From Wolbachia endosymbiont (group B) of Germaria angustata (GTDB taxonomy: Bacteria > Pseudomonadota > Alphaproteobacteria > Rickettsiales > Anaplasmataceae): a stretch of DNA of 64,000 bases. Both the position numbers and the translations under genes were made by a program. Positions 25,081-32,987 of the stretch are shown here, one piece after another. The stretch's first letter is position 1. The number at the start of each line of letters is the position of its first letter. The notes beneath the pieces are model-generated. The model worked only from the letters and a program-made list of their open reading frames with translations. It was not told where the DNA came from and searched no databases. The stretch spans positions 124,001 through 188,000 of the forward strand of contig NZ_OZ034691.1 of NCBI RefSeq assembly GCF_964026725.1, in the 5' to 3' direction.

Positions 25081-25115
25081 ATATTAGCATAATGTTCATA
25101 TTTGTATGCTAATAT
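25081..25115. promoter_or_regulatory. Operator-like inverted repeat upstream of twin-CX3C gene 3
   Basis: ATATTAGCATA (25081-25091) and TATGCTAATAT (25105-25115) form a perfect 11-bp inverted repeat. The half-site TATTAGCATAAT resembles TACTAACATAAT of the operators at 13920 and 14965, which suggests common regulation. Confidence 0.5.
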
Positions 25116-25135
25116 TATTTAAATTGAAGAATATT

Positions 25136-25390
25136 ATGGAACAACAAGCATCAAACAAAGAGAAAGGGATTGAATTTAGATATAATCAATGTAAGGAGAA
25201 ATGCCATTCCTACAAAACAAAACGGACAGACCAAGAATGCCTAGATAAATGCTATGAGAAGTACGTTTCTAAACTTTATCCACAAATTAGTGAGAAATTA
25301 TTAGCTAGTGAAAACAATCTCTATGATGAAAGCGAAAAATTATTGCTTATAGCAAATGAAATACACAATCAAGATGCAATGTTTTTTTAA
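25136..25390 (+). CDS. Small twin-CX3C protein 3 (small-Tim-like), 84 aa
   Basis: I chose ATG 25136, which follows GAAGAATATT like its relatives. The upstream ATG 25106 lies inside the operator palindrome. The only cysteines are CKEKC near residue 19 and CLDKC near residue 35, spaced CX3C-X11-CX3C. The second motif continues CLDKCYEKYVSK, close to the CxxxCvxKY pattern of Tim9/Tim10-type chaperones. The protein is helical and charged, has no signal peptide, and its size fits a small Tim. Homology versus convergence cannot be settled by eye. Confidence 0.7.
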   Translation: MEQQASNKEKGIEFRYNQCKEKCHSYKTKRTDQECLDKCYEKYVSKLYPQISEKLLASENNLYDESEKLLLIANEIHNQDAMFF

Positions 25391-25405
25391 TCACAAAAGA
25401 AACAC

Positions 25406-25792
25406 TTATTTCAATATTTGAAGAGATGTTAGCTTTTTAGATATACTCTGACTTATTGAATAATTCTTTAAATTGGTAAAATACTGTTTCTTTTCCTCTA
25501 TTTCTTTTTCACTATTCTTTCCACATATCGCTTCTGTTTTTATCTCTGGTTGTTTCTCTTGATTGAGAGAGCCCTTCTTTTCAAAATAATTATCTGTGAA
25601 TTCTAAAAAGAGTGAAATTAGCTCAGGAAGAGTGTATTTGTGTTCACTTGATGAGCACAATTCTGTAATCGGAGAAAAGTGAATATCATCTGCCTTAATA
25701 GGTAGTAACGATAGAAACTTATTCCAGCATTTTCTCATTATTCCAACTTCAGATTCAAGGTTTTTTATTTTAGCTAAATCGGTATGCTCCAT
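25406..25792 (-). pseudogene. C-terminal part of the alpha/beta hydrolase, separated by a poly-A frameshift
   Basis: This frame has its ATG at 25792, but the same frame stays open upstream (KKKETFEGFEQYKEFF before MEHTDLAKIK). It would join the hydrolase at 25774-26541 if one A were added to the A9 run complementary to 25832-25840. The residues are charged and helical, and no separate function is evident. It could be made as a fusion by slippage, or the gene may be dead. Confidence 0.55.
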
Positions 25793-26541
25793 GAAAAACT
25801 CTTTGTATTGCTCAAAACCTTCAAAAGTTTCTTTTTTTTTGGTAGTTTTTTTTTCCTATGACTTTTTTCTATATCAGAAATTTTAGTACCTATATTTGCC
25901 TGCTTACTAATAAAGCCATCGTTCTCTAGATTAAAACAAATTGTGTATGGAGTAATATCGTTTACTATTGTATGTGGCTTAAAGTGCCAACCAAAGCATT
26001 TGAGTATGAATTTTATTATAGGAGGAAATAGCCATTTAGGTTTTGATATGTGTAGTAATTTCACTACAAGTTTTTTGAATGAGCTAAAGGATTTATTGAT
26101 AATGCATCTTAAATGAACATTGTCATCTTTTTTAAACTTTTTATAAACCTCTGCAGCTATTGGTCCTCCAGCGCAGCTTCCATATAATACTATATTATCT
26201 GGGTAAATGCCTTGCTTTAGAAGATCTGAAATGACTGCAGTTCCTGCATTTACTCGATTTTGACCGTTTAAAGAATGACCTTTGCTTTTTCCAGAACCAG
26301 GAAAATTAATAAGGTGAACATCCATACCTGCTTCAGCTGCCCAATTCCATTCACTTTTGTCTTCATCTGGCTCTTTTTCAAAAGTATATGTAAGCCCTGG
26401 AAAGTAAACTATATGCTTTTTCTTTCTGCTATCTGCACTGCTCTTCGAGTTTGACATCACTATCTTTTGAATTCGCATTCCATTTTGAACTTCTACGAAC
26501 TCTTCCCTAATTTTTATTGTATTTTCTTCTGTTACTTTCAT
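25774..26541 (-). CDS. Alpha/beta hydrolase, frameshifted at 3' end; Cys in nucleophile elbow
   Basis: Residues 42-52 (KKHIVYFPGLT) and 70-115 form an alpha/beta-hydrolase core. The elbow is LYGSCAGGPIA, where the usual GxSxG serine position is cysteine. The related protein at 29796 has LFGHSFGGAVA in the same context. The frame ends after a lysine-rich run (RKKKLPKKKK) made by two A9 tracts. Adding one A restores a longer product with the frame at 25406. It may be an effector-type or lipid esterase, but this is not shown. Confidence 0.6.
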   Translation of the reverse strand: MKVTEENTIKIREEFVEVQNGMRIQKIVMSNSKSSADSRKKKHIVYFPGLTYTFEKEPDEDKSEWNWAAEAGMDVHLINFPGSGKSKGHSLNGQNRVNAGTAVISDLLKQGIYPDNIVLYGSCAGGPIAAEVYKKFKKDDNVHLRCIINKSFSSFKKLVVKLLHISKPKWLFPPIIKFILKCFGWHFKPHTIVNDITPYTICFNLENDGFISKQANIGTKISDIEKSHRKKKLPKKKKLLKVLSNTKSFSWSIPI

Positions 26542-26722
26542 TTTGCGTTTTTCACTATATTGATTTAATAATACATGAAATTTTAGAAAAAATCAATTTT
26601 TACTAAAAAATTAACCAATAACGCATCTATCTTTGTATTTATTGGAATTAAGGTAGTAATGAGAAATGTCTCTTGACATTTGATAAACCTAAACGTAGCC
26701 TAAAACAATTTAGTGTTTATTT

Positions 26723-27382
26723 ATGACATTTGTTCAATCACTTAATAATCAATTAGATAGTTTACACTTATTAAAACACCCGTTTTACGAGTCATGGAAT
26801 GAAGGTAGCTTAAGCCTGCAGGCTCTGCAAACCTATGCTAAGGAATATTATCACCATGTTGCTGCTTTTCCTCGTTATATCAGCGGTATACATTCCTTGT
26901 GTCCGAATTTGAAAATGCGGCAAGTTTTACTTGGTAATTTAATAGAGGAAGAACAAGGCGACGAGAATCACCCAGAATTATGGCAGCGTTTTGCTGAAGG
27001 ACTGGGAGTAGCACGTTCAGAACTTTGTGAAAATGAACAAATTAAGGAGACACGAGAATTAGTTGATGGTTATTTTGACATTGTAAAATCAGATTTTGCA
27101 GCAGGTCTTGGAGCTCTGTACGCTTATGAACGTCAAACTCCAGAGGTTTCTAAGTCTAAAATTGAAGGTCTGAAAAAACACTATTCAATAAATGATGAGC
27201 GTTCTCTCAAATTTTTTACCGTTCATATGGAAGCTGATGAGTGGCATTCTGAGGAATGTGCAAACCTTATTGCAGATTTAAGCGAAGAAGAGCAAGAGAA
27301 AGTCATACAAGGCGCTAAAAAAGGAGCAAAACTCTTATGGGGTTTTCTTGACGGCATGCTGAATGTTAACGTTTGCCATTAA
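26723..27382 (+). CDS. CADD-family protein, likely para-aminobenzoate synthase
   Basis: The 219-residue helical protein of the heme-oxygenase/PqqC fold resembles Chlamydia CADD, a di-metal enzyme reported to make pABA by sacrificing its own tyrosine. Likely metal ligands are in NLIEEEQGDENHPE (near residue 75) and VHMEADEWHSEE (near residue 172). Tyrosine-rich QTYAKEYYHHVAAFPRY lies near residue 34. It is the first gene of a folate operon and would replace the missing pabABC route. Assignment is by family and context. Confidence 0.85.
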   Translation: MTFVQSLNNQLDSLHLLKHPFYESWNEGSLSLQALQTYAKEYYHHVAAFPRYISGIHSLCPNLKMRQVLLGNLIEEEQGDENHPELWQRFAEGLGVARSELCENEQIKETRELVDGYFDIVKSDFAAGLGALYAYERQTPEVSKSKIEGLKKHYSINDERSLKFFTVHMEADEWHSEECANLIADLSEEEQEKVIQGAKKGAKLLWGFLDGMLNVNVCH

Positions 27383-27404
27383 TTATAAGTAGATACTAAA
27401 TTCA

Positions 27405-27791
27405 GTGGTAGCATGTAATCTTCTTATATCTGATCTGCGGCTTTGGGTTCATTTAGGATGTAGTGCAGAAGAGAAGTTTTCTCCCCAATTGGTGAGTATT
27501 GATGTTGATGTCACTTTTAAATCTCCTCCTTTAGGACTTACAACTGATCAACTTAAAGATACTATCTGCTATTTGGAGGTAGTGCAGAATATTCAATCTC
27601 TTGTTCAGGGCAAGCAATTTAATTTAATCGAACATTTAACTCATGAGATATACAGAGCCATTAATAACCTTTTGCTGCGAAAGAAGCATATTATTTCTTC
27701 TGTCAAGGTGACTACTCATAAAACTGCACCACCAGTTCCTGGTGTGCATGGGGGCGTTTTTTTTACTTACTGTAATGAATTGCAAGAATGA
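27405..27791 (+). CDS. folB: Dihydroneopterin aldolase
   Basis: The 128-residue folate enzyme cleaves dihydroneopterin to hydroxymethyl-dihydropterin. LRLWVHLGCSAEEKFSPQ at the N-terminus and TICYLEVVQNIQ...NLIEHLTHEIY are FolB motifs, the latter with the catalytic glutamate region. The start is GTG 27405, 22 bases after CADD. Its stop overlaps the folKP start by 4 bases (ATGA). Confidence 0.9.
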   Translation: MVACNLLISDLRLWVHLGCSAEEKFSPQLVSIDVDVTFKSPPLGLTTDQLKDTICYLEVVQNIQSLVQGKQFNLIEHLTHEIYRAINNLLLRKKHIISSVKVTTHKTAPPVPGVHGGVFFTYCNELQE

Positions 27792-29041
27792 TCTATATTT
27801 CTATTGGTTCAAATATAGGGAATCGCCTTTCCCATTTACAAAAGGCTACTGAGTTACTAAAGAAGCGCTATTTAAAAGACTTAAAGTCTTCAATCATTCT
27901 AGAAACTAAGGCTATTTTACCAAATGGTGCTCCACCTGATTGGAACAAGCCATTTCTCAACATGATTGTCTATGGAAGTTGTTCTTCTTCTCCTGAGGAG
28001 CTACTAAAAGGCTTAAAACAAATCGAATGTGATATTGGTCGTCCACAAGTCTACGAAAAAAGGGCACCTCGTGTTATTGATTTAGATATTTTGTTATGGG
28101 ATGATCTAACGCTTGATATACCTGACCTTAAAATTCCTCACCCAGAATTAGTAAATAGACCATTTTTGCTCCACTTGATGGCAATGGTTAACAAAACCTT
28201 TGCTTTCAATGTTCAAGACTGTTTTTCAAAGAGTTTTACGCTTTCACCAAAGCTTATGGGTATCGTCAATATTACCCCTGATTCATTTTCAGATGGTGGT
28301 CTTTATTATGATGCGAATCGAGCAACCAAGCAGGCATTGCAGCTGGTATCAGATGGTGCAAGCATAGTTGATCTTGGAGCTCAATCAACAAGGCCTGGAG
28401 CTTCAATAAAGACGCCAGAGGAAGAGTATGAACGTCTAAAACCAGTACTTGATAATCTTAGTGACTATATGAAAAATGGTGATATTGAAGTCAGCATTGA
28501 TAGTTTTTGGCCAGACGTTATTTTAAACGTTTTGAAGCACTACAATATTGCCTGGGTAAATGATCAGAAGGGAGATCTGAGTAGTAATACCTTAAAAGAA
28601 GTTGCTAGCAGTGGGTGTAATGTCGTTATTATGCATTCACTTTCGATACCACCACATAAGGACAATATTATTCCACATGATATTGACCCAATTGATATCA
28701 TAAATAATTGGGCAGAGGAGAGCATTAATAGGTTACTTGACCTTGGTTTTGATGAAAATTCAATAATTATTGATCCTGGTATTGGTTTTGGCAAATCTAT
28801 GTATCAGAATATTCAGATTTTACGCAGTATAGAAACTTTACAAAATTTTGGCTGCAAGGTTTTAGTTGGTCATTCCAGAAAGTCATTTATTTCCTCTTTT
28901 TCCATAGAATCTCCCTCTAATAGAGATTTAGAAACAATTGCTACATCTGCTATACTGCAAAATAAGGTTGATTTCCTTAGAGTACATAATGTACGTGACC
29001 ACATGAGATTTTTTGTAGCCCAAGCTGTCTTAAAGGGATGA
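27788..29041 (+). CDS. folKP: Bifunctional HPPK-DHPS (FolK-FolP fusion)
   Basis: This 417-residue fusion has HPPK at residues 1-135 (YISIGSNIGNRLSHLQKA, then RVIDLDILLWDDL and IPHPELVNRPFLL). Dihydropteroate synthase runs from about 150 to the end (MGIVNITPDSFSDGG, GAQSTRPGA, GIGFGKS, VGHSRKSF). It pyrophosphorylates hydroxymethyl-dihydropterin and joins it to pABA. Start and stop overlap folB and folA by 4 bases each. The fusion order K-P is the common one. Confidence 0.95.
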   Translation: MIYISIGSNIGNRLSHLQKATELLKKRYLKDLKSSIILETKAILPNGAPPDWNKPFLNMIVYGSCSSSPEELLKGLKQIECDIGRPQVYEKRAPRVIDLDILLWDDLTLDIPDLKIPHPELVNRPFLLHLMAMVNKTFAFNVQDCFSKSFTLSPKLMGIVNITPDSFSDGGLYYDANRATKQALQLVSDGASIVDLGAQSTRPGASIKTPEEEYERLKPVLDNLSDYMKNGDIEVSIDSFWPDVILNVLKHYNIAWVNDQKGDLSSNTLKEVASSGCNVVIMHSLSIPPHKDNIIPHDIDPIDIINNWAEESINRLLDLGFDENSIIIDPGIGFGKSMYQNIQILRSIETLQNFGCKVLVGHSRKSFISSFSIESPSNRDLETIATSAILQNKVDFLRVHNVRDHMRFFVAQAVLKG

Positions 29042-29517
29042 AGATTATTGGAATTATGGCTATTGACCCTAATGGGTTAATTGGAATAAATAATGATTTG
29101 CCCTGGCGTTATCCAAGTGAGTTTAAACATTTTTGTCAAGTAACCGACAAGCAAGTTATTGTGATGGGAAGAAAGACATTTGAAACCGTGCCTCAAAGCA
29201 TACTAAAGAATCGTACACCTATTGTTTTCTCCCGTAACAAGTGTTTTAATAGAGGCCCAAAATGTACTGTTGTCTCTTCCATGCAAGAATTTCTGTCAAT
29301 TCAAAGTAGTTCTCAAGTCTTTGTGATTGGTGGGGCACAAATAGTACACCTTTTTTTAGAGCATAACCTAATCTCAGAATTTATTATGACTGAAATGCAT
29401 AAAACTTATAAAGGTGATACGTATTTCAATTTAGCACTCCTTGATCAGTGGAATAAAACTATTCTCACTAAAACTAAAGACTATACTATATGCAATTGTG
29501 TCCGTTCAGCAGAGTAG
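29038..29517 (+). CDS. folA: Dihydrofolate reductase, C-terminus supplied by a repeat
   Basis: The 159-residue enzyme reduces dihydrofolate with NADPH. IGIMAIDPNGLIGINNDLPW at the N-terminus, an active-site acidic residue in PSEFKHF, VVMGRKTFE-like IVMGRKTFETVP and FVIGGAQIVHLFL are DHFR motifs. The last residues (VRSAE) and the TAG stop are encoded by the end of the MITE-like element at 29499, which seems to have replaced the final strand residues. It ends the folate operon. Confidence 0.93.
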   Translation: MKIIGIMAIDPNGLIGINNDLPWRYPSEFKHFCQVTDKQVIVMGRKTFETVPQSILKNRTPIVFSRNKCFNRGPKCTVVSSMQEFLSIQSSSQVFVIGGAQIVHLFLEHNLISEFIMTEMHKTYKGDTYFNLALLDQWNKTILTKTKDYTICNCVRSAE

Positions 29518-29738
29518 TAAAATAAGGTAAGCGAGAAAAGACAACTATCAGTGCATGACACTGGCTCCTTTATGATGGTCAGTGCCCAGAAACTGGCATC
29601 CAGTTAAATTTATGGATCTCAGTGTTAGCTACTTAAATAACAGGGGAGAGCTACTAAATGACATCTTCAATTTCTGTACAGCTACATCGCAAGAAAGGAA
29701 GCACTGGCTTTCACATTAGCAAATTCCCTGAATAGATG
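29499..29738. repeat. MITE-like element overlapping the folA 3' end
   Basis: TGTCCGTTCAGCAGAGTAG at the left and CTGAATAGATG at the right (29728-29738) are the two ends of the family, in inverse orientation to 32670-32841. The interior has several short dyads. Confidence 0.7.
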
Positions 29739-29795
29739 CATACAATTTAATGCATAATGAAGTGTGACCTTAGCCAAAAAAAAGCAGCAAAAAAG

Positions 29796-30695
29796 TTAAC
29801 GCGTTCTAGACGTAACTTTACTAAGTACCATTTCTCTTAATTTTTCAGTCAGTGTGCCACTATCCAAAACACTGTTATGAGGATCATCTCCATATATACA
29901 CAGATCATCACGAATCTTGATCGGATTACCATTTAATAATCGATCGTCTCTCATTGCATTTGCCAACTGTGCAGGAAGTGGTATTAATTTGTCTCTTGCG
30001 TGATTAATAATTACTATTAGCGTTTTTTCATTTTGTGACTTTTGTAAATTATCTACTATATCAAAGTCTAAATCGAAGGCTTTTAGTATTCTTTTTAGTA
30101 GGAATGAGGGCAGTATACTCAAAATTTTCGTCTGAGGCATTGGAAAATGCTCTATTGCTGTATGAAAAGAACTAAAAGTGCTAGTGAAGACAATTCCTCC
30201 AAGTTTAACATCTCTATTCGCAAAATGCCTTGATACTTCTGATGCAACTGCTCCTCCAAAAGAATGACCGAAAAGTATAATATTTTCGGGTTTTACACCT
30301 TGATTTATTAGTTGATTAATTTTCTCTATTGAAGACTTGAATAAGTTTTGATTCTTATTTAGAAACGGAATCATGAGTAGCAATATAGATAAAAAAACAC
30401 AAGCTGAAGCTGATAAGACTGCCAATCCAGCTGTTCTAGCTGTTATTGGATTAGTGAGCAGTATGACAGTAGGTGGCAATATTGATGCTAGTAAGCATAC
30501 GAAGCTGGTTAAGGCATAAGTTATATAATTTTGAAATGCAGCCGGGTATTTGTGTGCATGAGTGTGAAAATTAGGTATATCATGGTGGTGCATGAGCTCA
30601 GATTGCATATCTTTACAGAATGTAGTTGCATTTTTATAATTATCCCCTAGTCCATGAAAGAATATAAGATGTATTTCGTTAGGCATTATTCTCAC
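29796..30695 (-). CDS. Alpha/beta hydrolase with two membrane helices, 299 aa
   Basis: The N-terminus has IHLIFFHGLGDNYKNA (oxyanion region). Two hydrophobic helices occupy about residues 52-78 and 84-112. The nucleophile elbow is LFGHSFGGAVASEV near residue 143. A late RDKLIP may hold the acid and DDPHNSV the histidine. It is related in its core to the gene at 25774. Probably a membrane-bound esterase or lipase, with no known substrate. Confidence 0.65.
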   Translation of the reverse strand: MRIMPNEIHLIFFHGLGDNYKNATTFCKDMQSELMHHHDIPNFHTHAHKYPAAFQNYITYALTSFVCLLASILPPTVILLTNPITARTAGLAVLSASACVFLSILLLMIPFLNKNQNLFKSSIEKINQLINQGVKPENIILFGHSFGGAVASEVSRHFANRDVKLGGIVFTSTFSSFHTAIEHFPMPQTKILSILPSFLLKRILKAFDLDFDIVDNLQKSQNEKTLIVIINHARDKLIPLPAQLANAMRDDRLLNGNPIKIRDDLCIYGDDPHNSVLDSGTLTEKLREMVLSKVTSRTR

Positions 30696-30822
30696 TATAA
30701 AATACTTTCAATTATATACTATTCTTATAATTTTGCTAAGCTTTTTATATATTAACTAGTGAACCGGCAATCTTAAAATGCTTGCAAGATCTACTTACAT
30801 CAAGTTGCATTAGTTTTTTTTG

Positions 30823-31149
30823 TATCCGTTCATCAGAGTAGTAAAATAAGAAAAAGAGAAAAGAAGACTAAATGAATTTCATCCGAGTAGCTGACACTGA
30901 CATCTATATAAAGACAATCTAATGCACTCATTTAAAGTGAAGTTTTCTGGATCCCAGTGTCTAGGCACTGAGATGACAAGAAAAGAGTTGACTTGAATGA
31001 CACCGAATAGGCACTGGGACAGAGGCTACTTGAATAATATTTCACCATGTCATTCCAGCACTTGATGCTGGAATCCAGAAGTTTTTTTAGCACAAAAGTC
31101 ATGCTAAGTTTTTGTTGTTAAGAAAGGCTGGATAGCTACTTGAATGACA
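30823..31149 (+). repeat. Long inverted repeat, left arm
   Basis: About 325 bases that reappear inverted at 35555-35877 with only a few mismatches over the inner 280. It starts with the MITE end TATCCGTTCA and contains GTCATTCCAGCACTTGATGC dyads. The rest of 30700-31290 shows further degenerate repeats and no gene. Confidence 0.9.
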
Positions 31150-31296
31150 AGAGGAGAACTACTGGGATGGCAAGGGGAGAGCTACTAAATGACATCTTCA
31201 ATTTCTATGTGTCAAGCACTGAAGAGGTCTCTCCTATTTTCTCTTGATGAATAAATCTAAGTAGAGTATAGTAAAAATGCATTTATGTAGCGATTA

Positions 31297-31632
31297 ATGA
31301 GCAACTTAGTTTTAGTCTATATAACTTTTTCAAACTTGAAAGAGGCTCAGGCTATTTCTGAAGAATTGTTAAACGAGAAGTTAATTGTGTGTGTAAATAT
31401 ATTTCCTGAAGTAAACTCTCTGTATTTATGGGAAGGTAAAACTAATAGTAATTGTGAAGTAGTGGCAATTATGAAAAGTAGGAATGATCAGGCTGATAAG
31501 ATTGTAGAAAAAATCGAGTCAATGCATTCTTATGATCAACCAGCCGTTGTGATAATACCCATAGGAAAAGCGAATAAATCTTTTACTAATTGGGTTAATA
31601 ATGTTATTGATATAAACAATATTGGGGTGTAG
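31297..31632 (+). CDS. cutA: Divalent-cation tolerance protein CutA
   Basis: The 111-residue CutA1-type trimeric protein has VYITFSNLKEAQAISEELL at the start, CVNIFPEVNSLYLWEGK and the EIESMHSYDQPAVVIIPI-like VEKIESMHSYDQPAVV segment near the C-terminus. Its role is metal tolerance in some bacteria and it is otherwise unclear. The TAG stop lies inside the first bases of tRNA-Gln, overlapping it by 10 bases. Confidence 0.93.
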   Translation: MSNLVLVYITFSNLKEAQAISEELLNEKLIVCVNIFPEVNSLYLWEGKTNSNCEVVAIMKSRNDQADKIVEKIESMHSYDQPAVVIIPIGKANKSFTNWVNNVIDINNIGV

Positions 31633-31694
31633 CCAAGTGGTAAGGCAGCGGTTTTTGATACCGCCACGCGAAGGTTCGAATCCTTCCACCCCAG
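31623..31694 (+). tRNA. tRNA-Gln (TTG)
   Basis: Acceptor TGGGGTG/CACCCCA, anticodon TTG in loop TTTTGAT, T-loop TTCGAAT. CCA is not encoded. Its 5' end overlaps the cutA coding end. Confidence 0.94.
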
Positions 31695-31706
31695 CTTTAT
31701 TGAAGT

Positions 31707-32261
31707 GTGCGTGAAATGATATCACTTTTTTATAAATTAAGGTTATTTAATTACATACTCGGCAGTTTGAAAGATATAGTTGTCAAGCTATTTCTTTTCA
31801 CTTTGTATCTTTATACATCGAGCATTATGCTCATGTTTCTCACCAGTGGCTTTTGGTATGCTGTAGAGTTTAGCTCCTTCAAAAATGCATTTTACCATTT
31901 GTATCAATATTTAAAATGGTATTATGAAAATAGAGATGATTTGGGTTATGGAGTTTCTATTAGAATATTAGTAGCGTTTCTTACTCCGCATTTTCTCTAC
32001 AAATTATTTTCTGGCACAGGCTGGAAGTCTTTTTTCAAGGAGAAGATAGTTCAGATACTCAGCACAAGAAGAAAAATGAGTAATAAACCAAATGGCAGTA
32101 GTTATGGTTATAGTAATAAGAACAGTTACGGTAACAATAATCTTCAAGAGGCAGAACGGAAAGTGAATATGATAAAGCAGCTATTAATCCAAGATATAGA
32201 TGAAGCTATAGAAAAAAGATTAAATGATATTTTTCTTGGTGAGAGGGGTAAATCTCATTAA
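31707..32261 (+). CDS. Hypothetical membrane protein, 184 aa
   Basis: No family is recognised. Hydrophobic helices lie at about residues 20-52 and 85-102. A Gly/Ser/Asn/Tyr-rich linker follows (GSSYGYSNKNSYGNNN, near residue 130), then a charged helix to the C-terminus. GTG 31707 opens the frame; ATG 31716 gives nearly the same protein and may be the true start. It is convergent with the small gene at 32258, overlapping by 4 bases. Confidence 0.6.
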   Translation: MREMISLFYKLRLFNYILGSLKDIVVKLFLFTLYLYTSSIMLMFLTSGFWYAVEFSSFKNAFYHLYQYLKWYYENRDDLGYGVSIRILVAFLTPHFLYKLFSGTGWKSFFKEKIVQILSTRRKMSNKPNGSSYGYSNKNSYGNNNLQEAERKVNMIKQLLIQDIDEAIEKRLNDIFLGERGKSH

Positions 32262-32548
32262 AAGGGCTTTATCTTTTTTAGAATTGGCTGTATTTTGTTT
32301 TTTACGTATAATGGATCGCAATCAGCCAGTATACATGTTTCAACAAAATCTTGACTGAAGTCTGATAGCCAGGAAATTGCTTTACGTTTCTCTACCAAGC
32401 TTTCTGTTTTTTTACAGTTACTTGCTGCATCAATCATTGCCTGTGATATCACTGATTGCCACAGTATGCAGTACCTTTGTATATCATCTAAAGTGCTATT
32501 TGCTTCGTGATGGTGAAAAAATTCTTTGAAATTGAAGTTATTTGACAT
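32258..32548 (-). CDS. Hypothetical small protein, 96 aa
   Basis: ATG 32548 was chosen because AGAGG sits six bases upstream. An in-frame start 20 codons earlier has no such site. The protein is helical (STLDDIQRYCILWQSVISQA, then KAISWLSDFSQDFVET) and resembles phasin-like or small helical-bundle proteins in style, but no family match is claimed. Confidence 0.55.
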   Translation of the reverse strand: MSNNFNFKEFFHHHEANSTLDDIQRYCILWQSVISQAMIDAASNCKKTESLVEKRKAISWLSDFSQDFVETCILADCDPLYVKNKIQPILKKIKPF

Positions 32549-32669
32549 TACGTACCTCTTTAAGTTGAAAATTAGAATTTGAAGTAGTGCGAAAGTTGTC
32601 TGCTGCAATGAGTAGCCTTTATGACAGTCAGACCGGGTTTTATGTGAGCTATAAATGTTTAAGAAATTA

Positions 32670-32841
32670 TATCTGTTCAGATCTATGTGAAACCAGTGCT
32701 TCTTTTCTTGTTATCCGAGCTGGGATCCAGGTTGACAAAAGCGCTTTACAACGTTTTGTGTACAAAAGCCAGTGTTGCATGACACTATTTGTTCTTACAC
32801 CCTTTTTGTCTATCTTATTTTGTCACTCTGCTGAACAGATA
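32670..32841. repeat. MITE-like element with perfect terminal inverted repeats
   Basis: 172 bases bounded by TATCTGTTCAG (32670-32680) and CTGAACAGATA (32831-32841), perfect 11-bp inverted termini. The interior carries CTTGTTATCCGAG/GGATCCAGGTTGAC-type dyads. No coding capacity. It is the best-preserved copy in the window. The rest of 32549-32987 holds no recognised gene. Confidence 0.8.
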
Positions 32842-32987
32842 ATTTTCGCCAATAAGCTTTCTACTGAATTTTTGTTATTAAGCTCGCACAGATCAAAGAC
32901 AAGTTTTGAGTCAAAAATACCCTTAATATTATAATAAGGGGTTAGTAAAATGTGTCTAGTAAGTTTTCTTCTCTATACAACTGCACC

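Noticed and set aside
25106..25135. Upstream ATG for the third twin-CX3C gene
   Set aside because: This ATG lies within the right arm of the operator palindrome; ATG 25136 has the same spacing to its leader as the two related genes.
32587..32934. 115-codon open frame on the + strand
   Set aside because: It is the translation of the MITE-like element 32670-32841 and flanks, with no ribosome-binding site.
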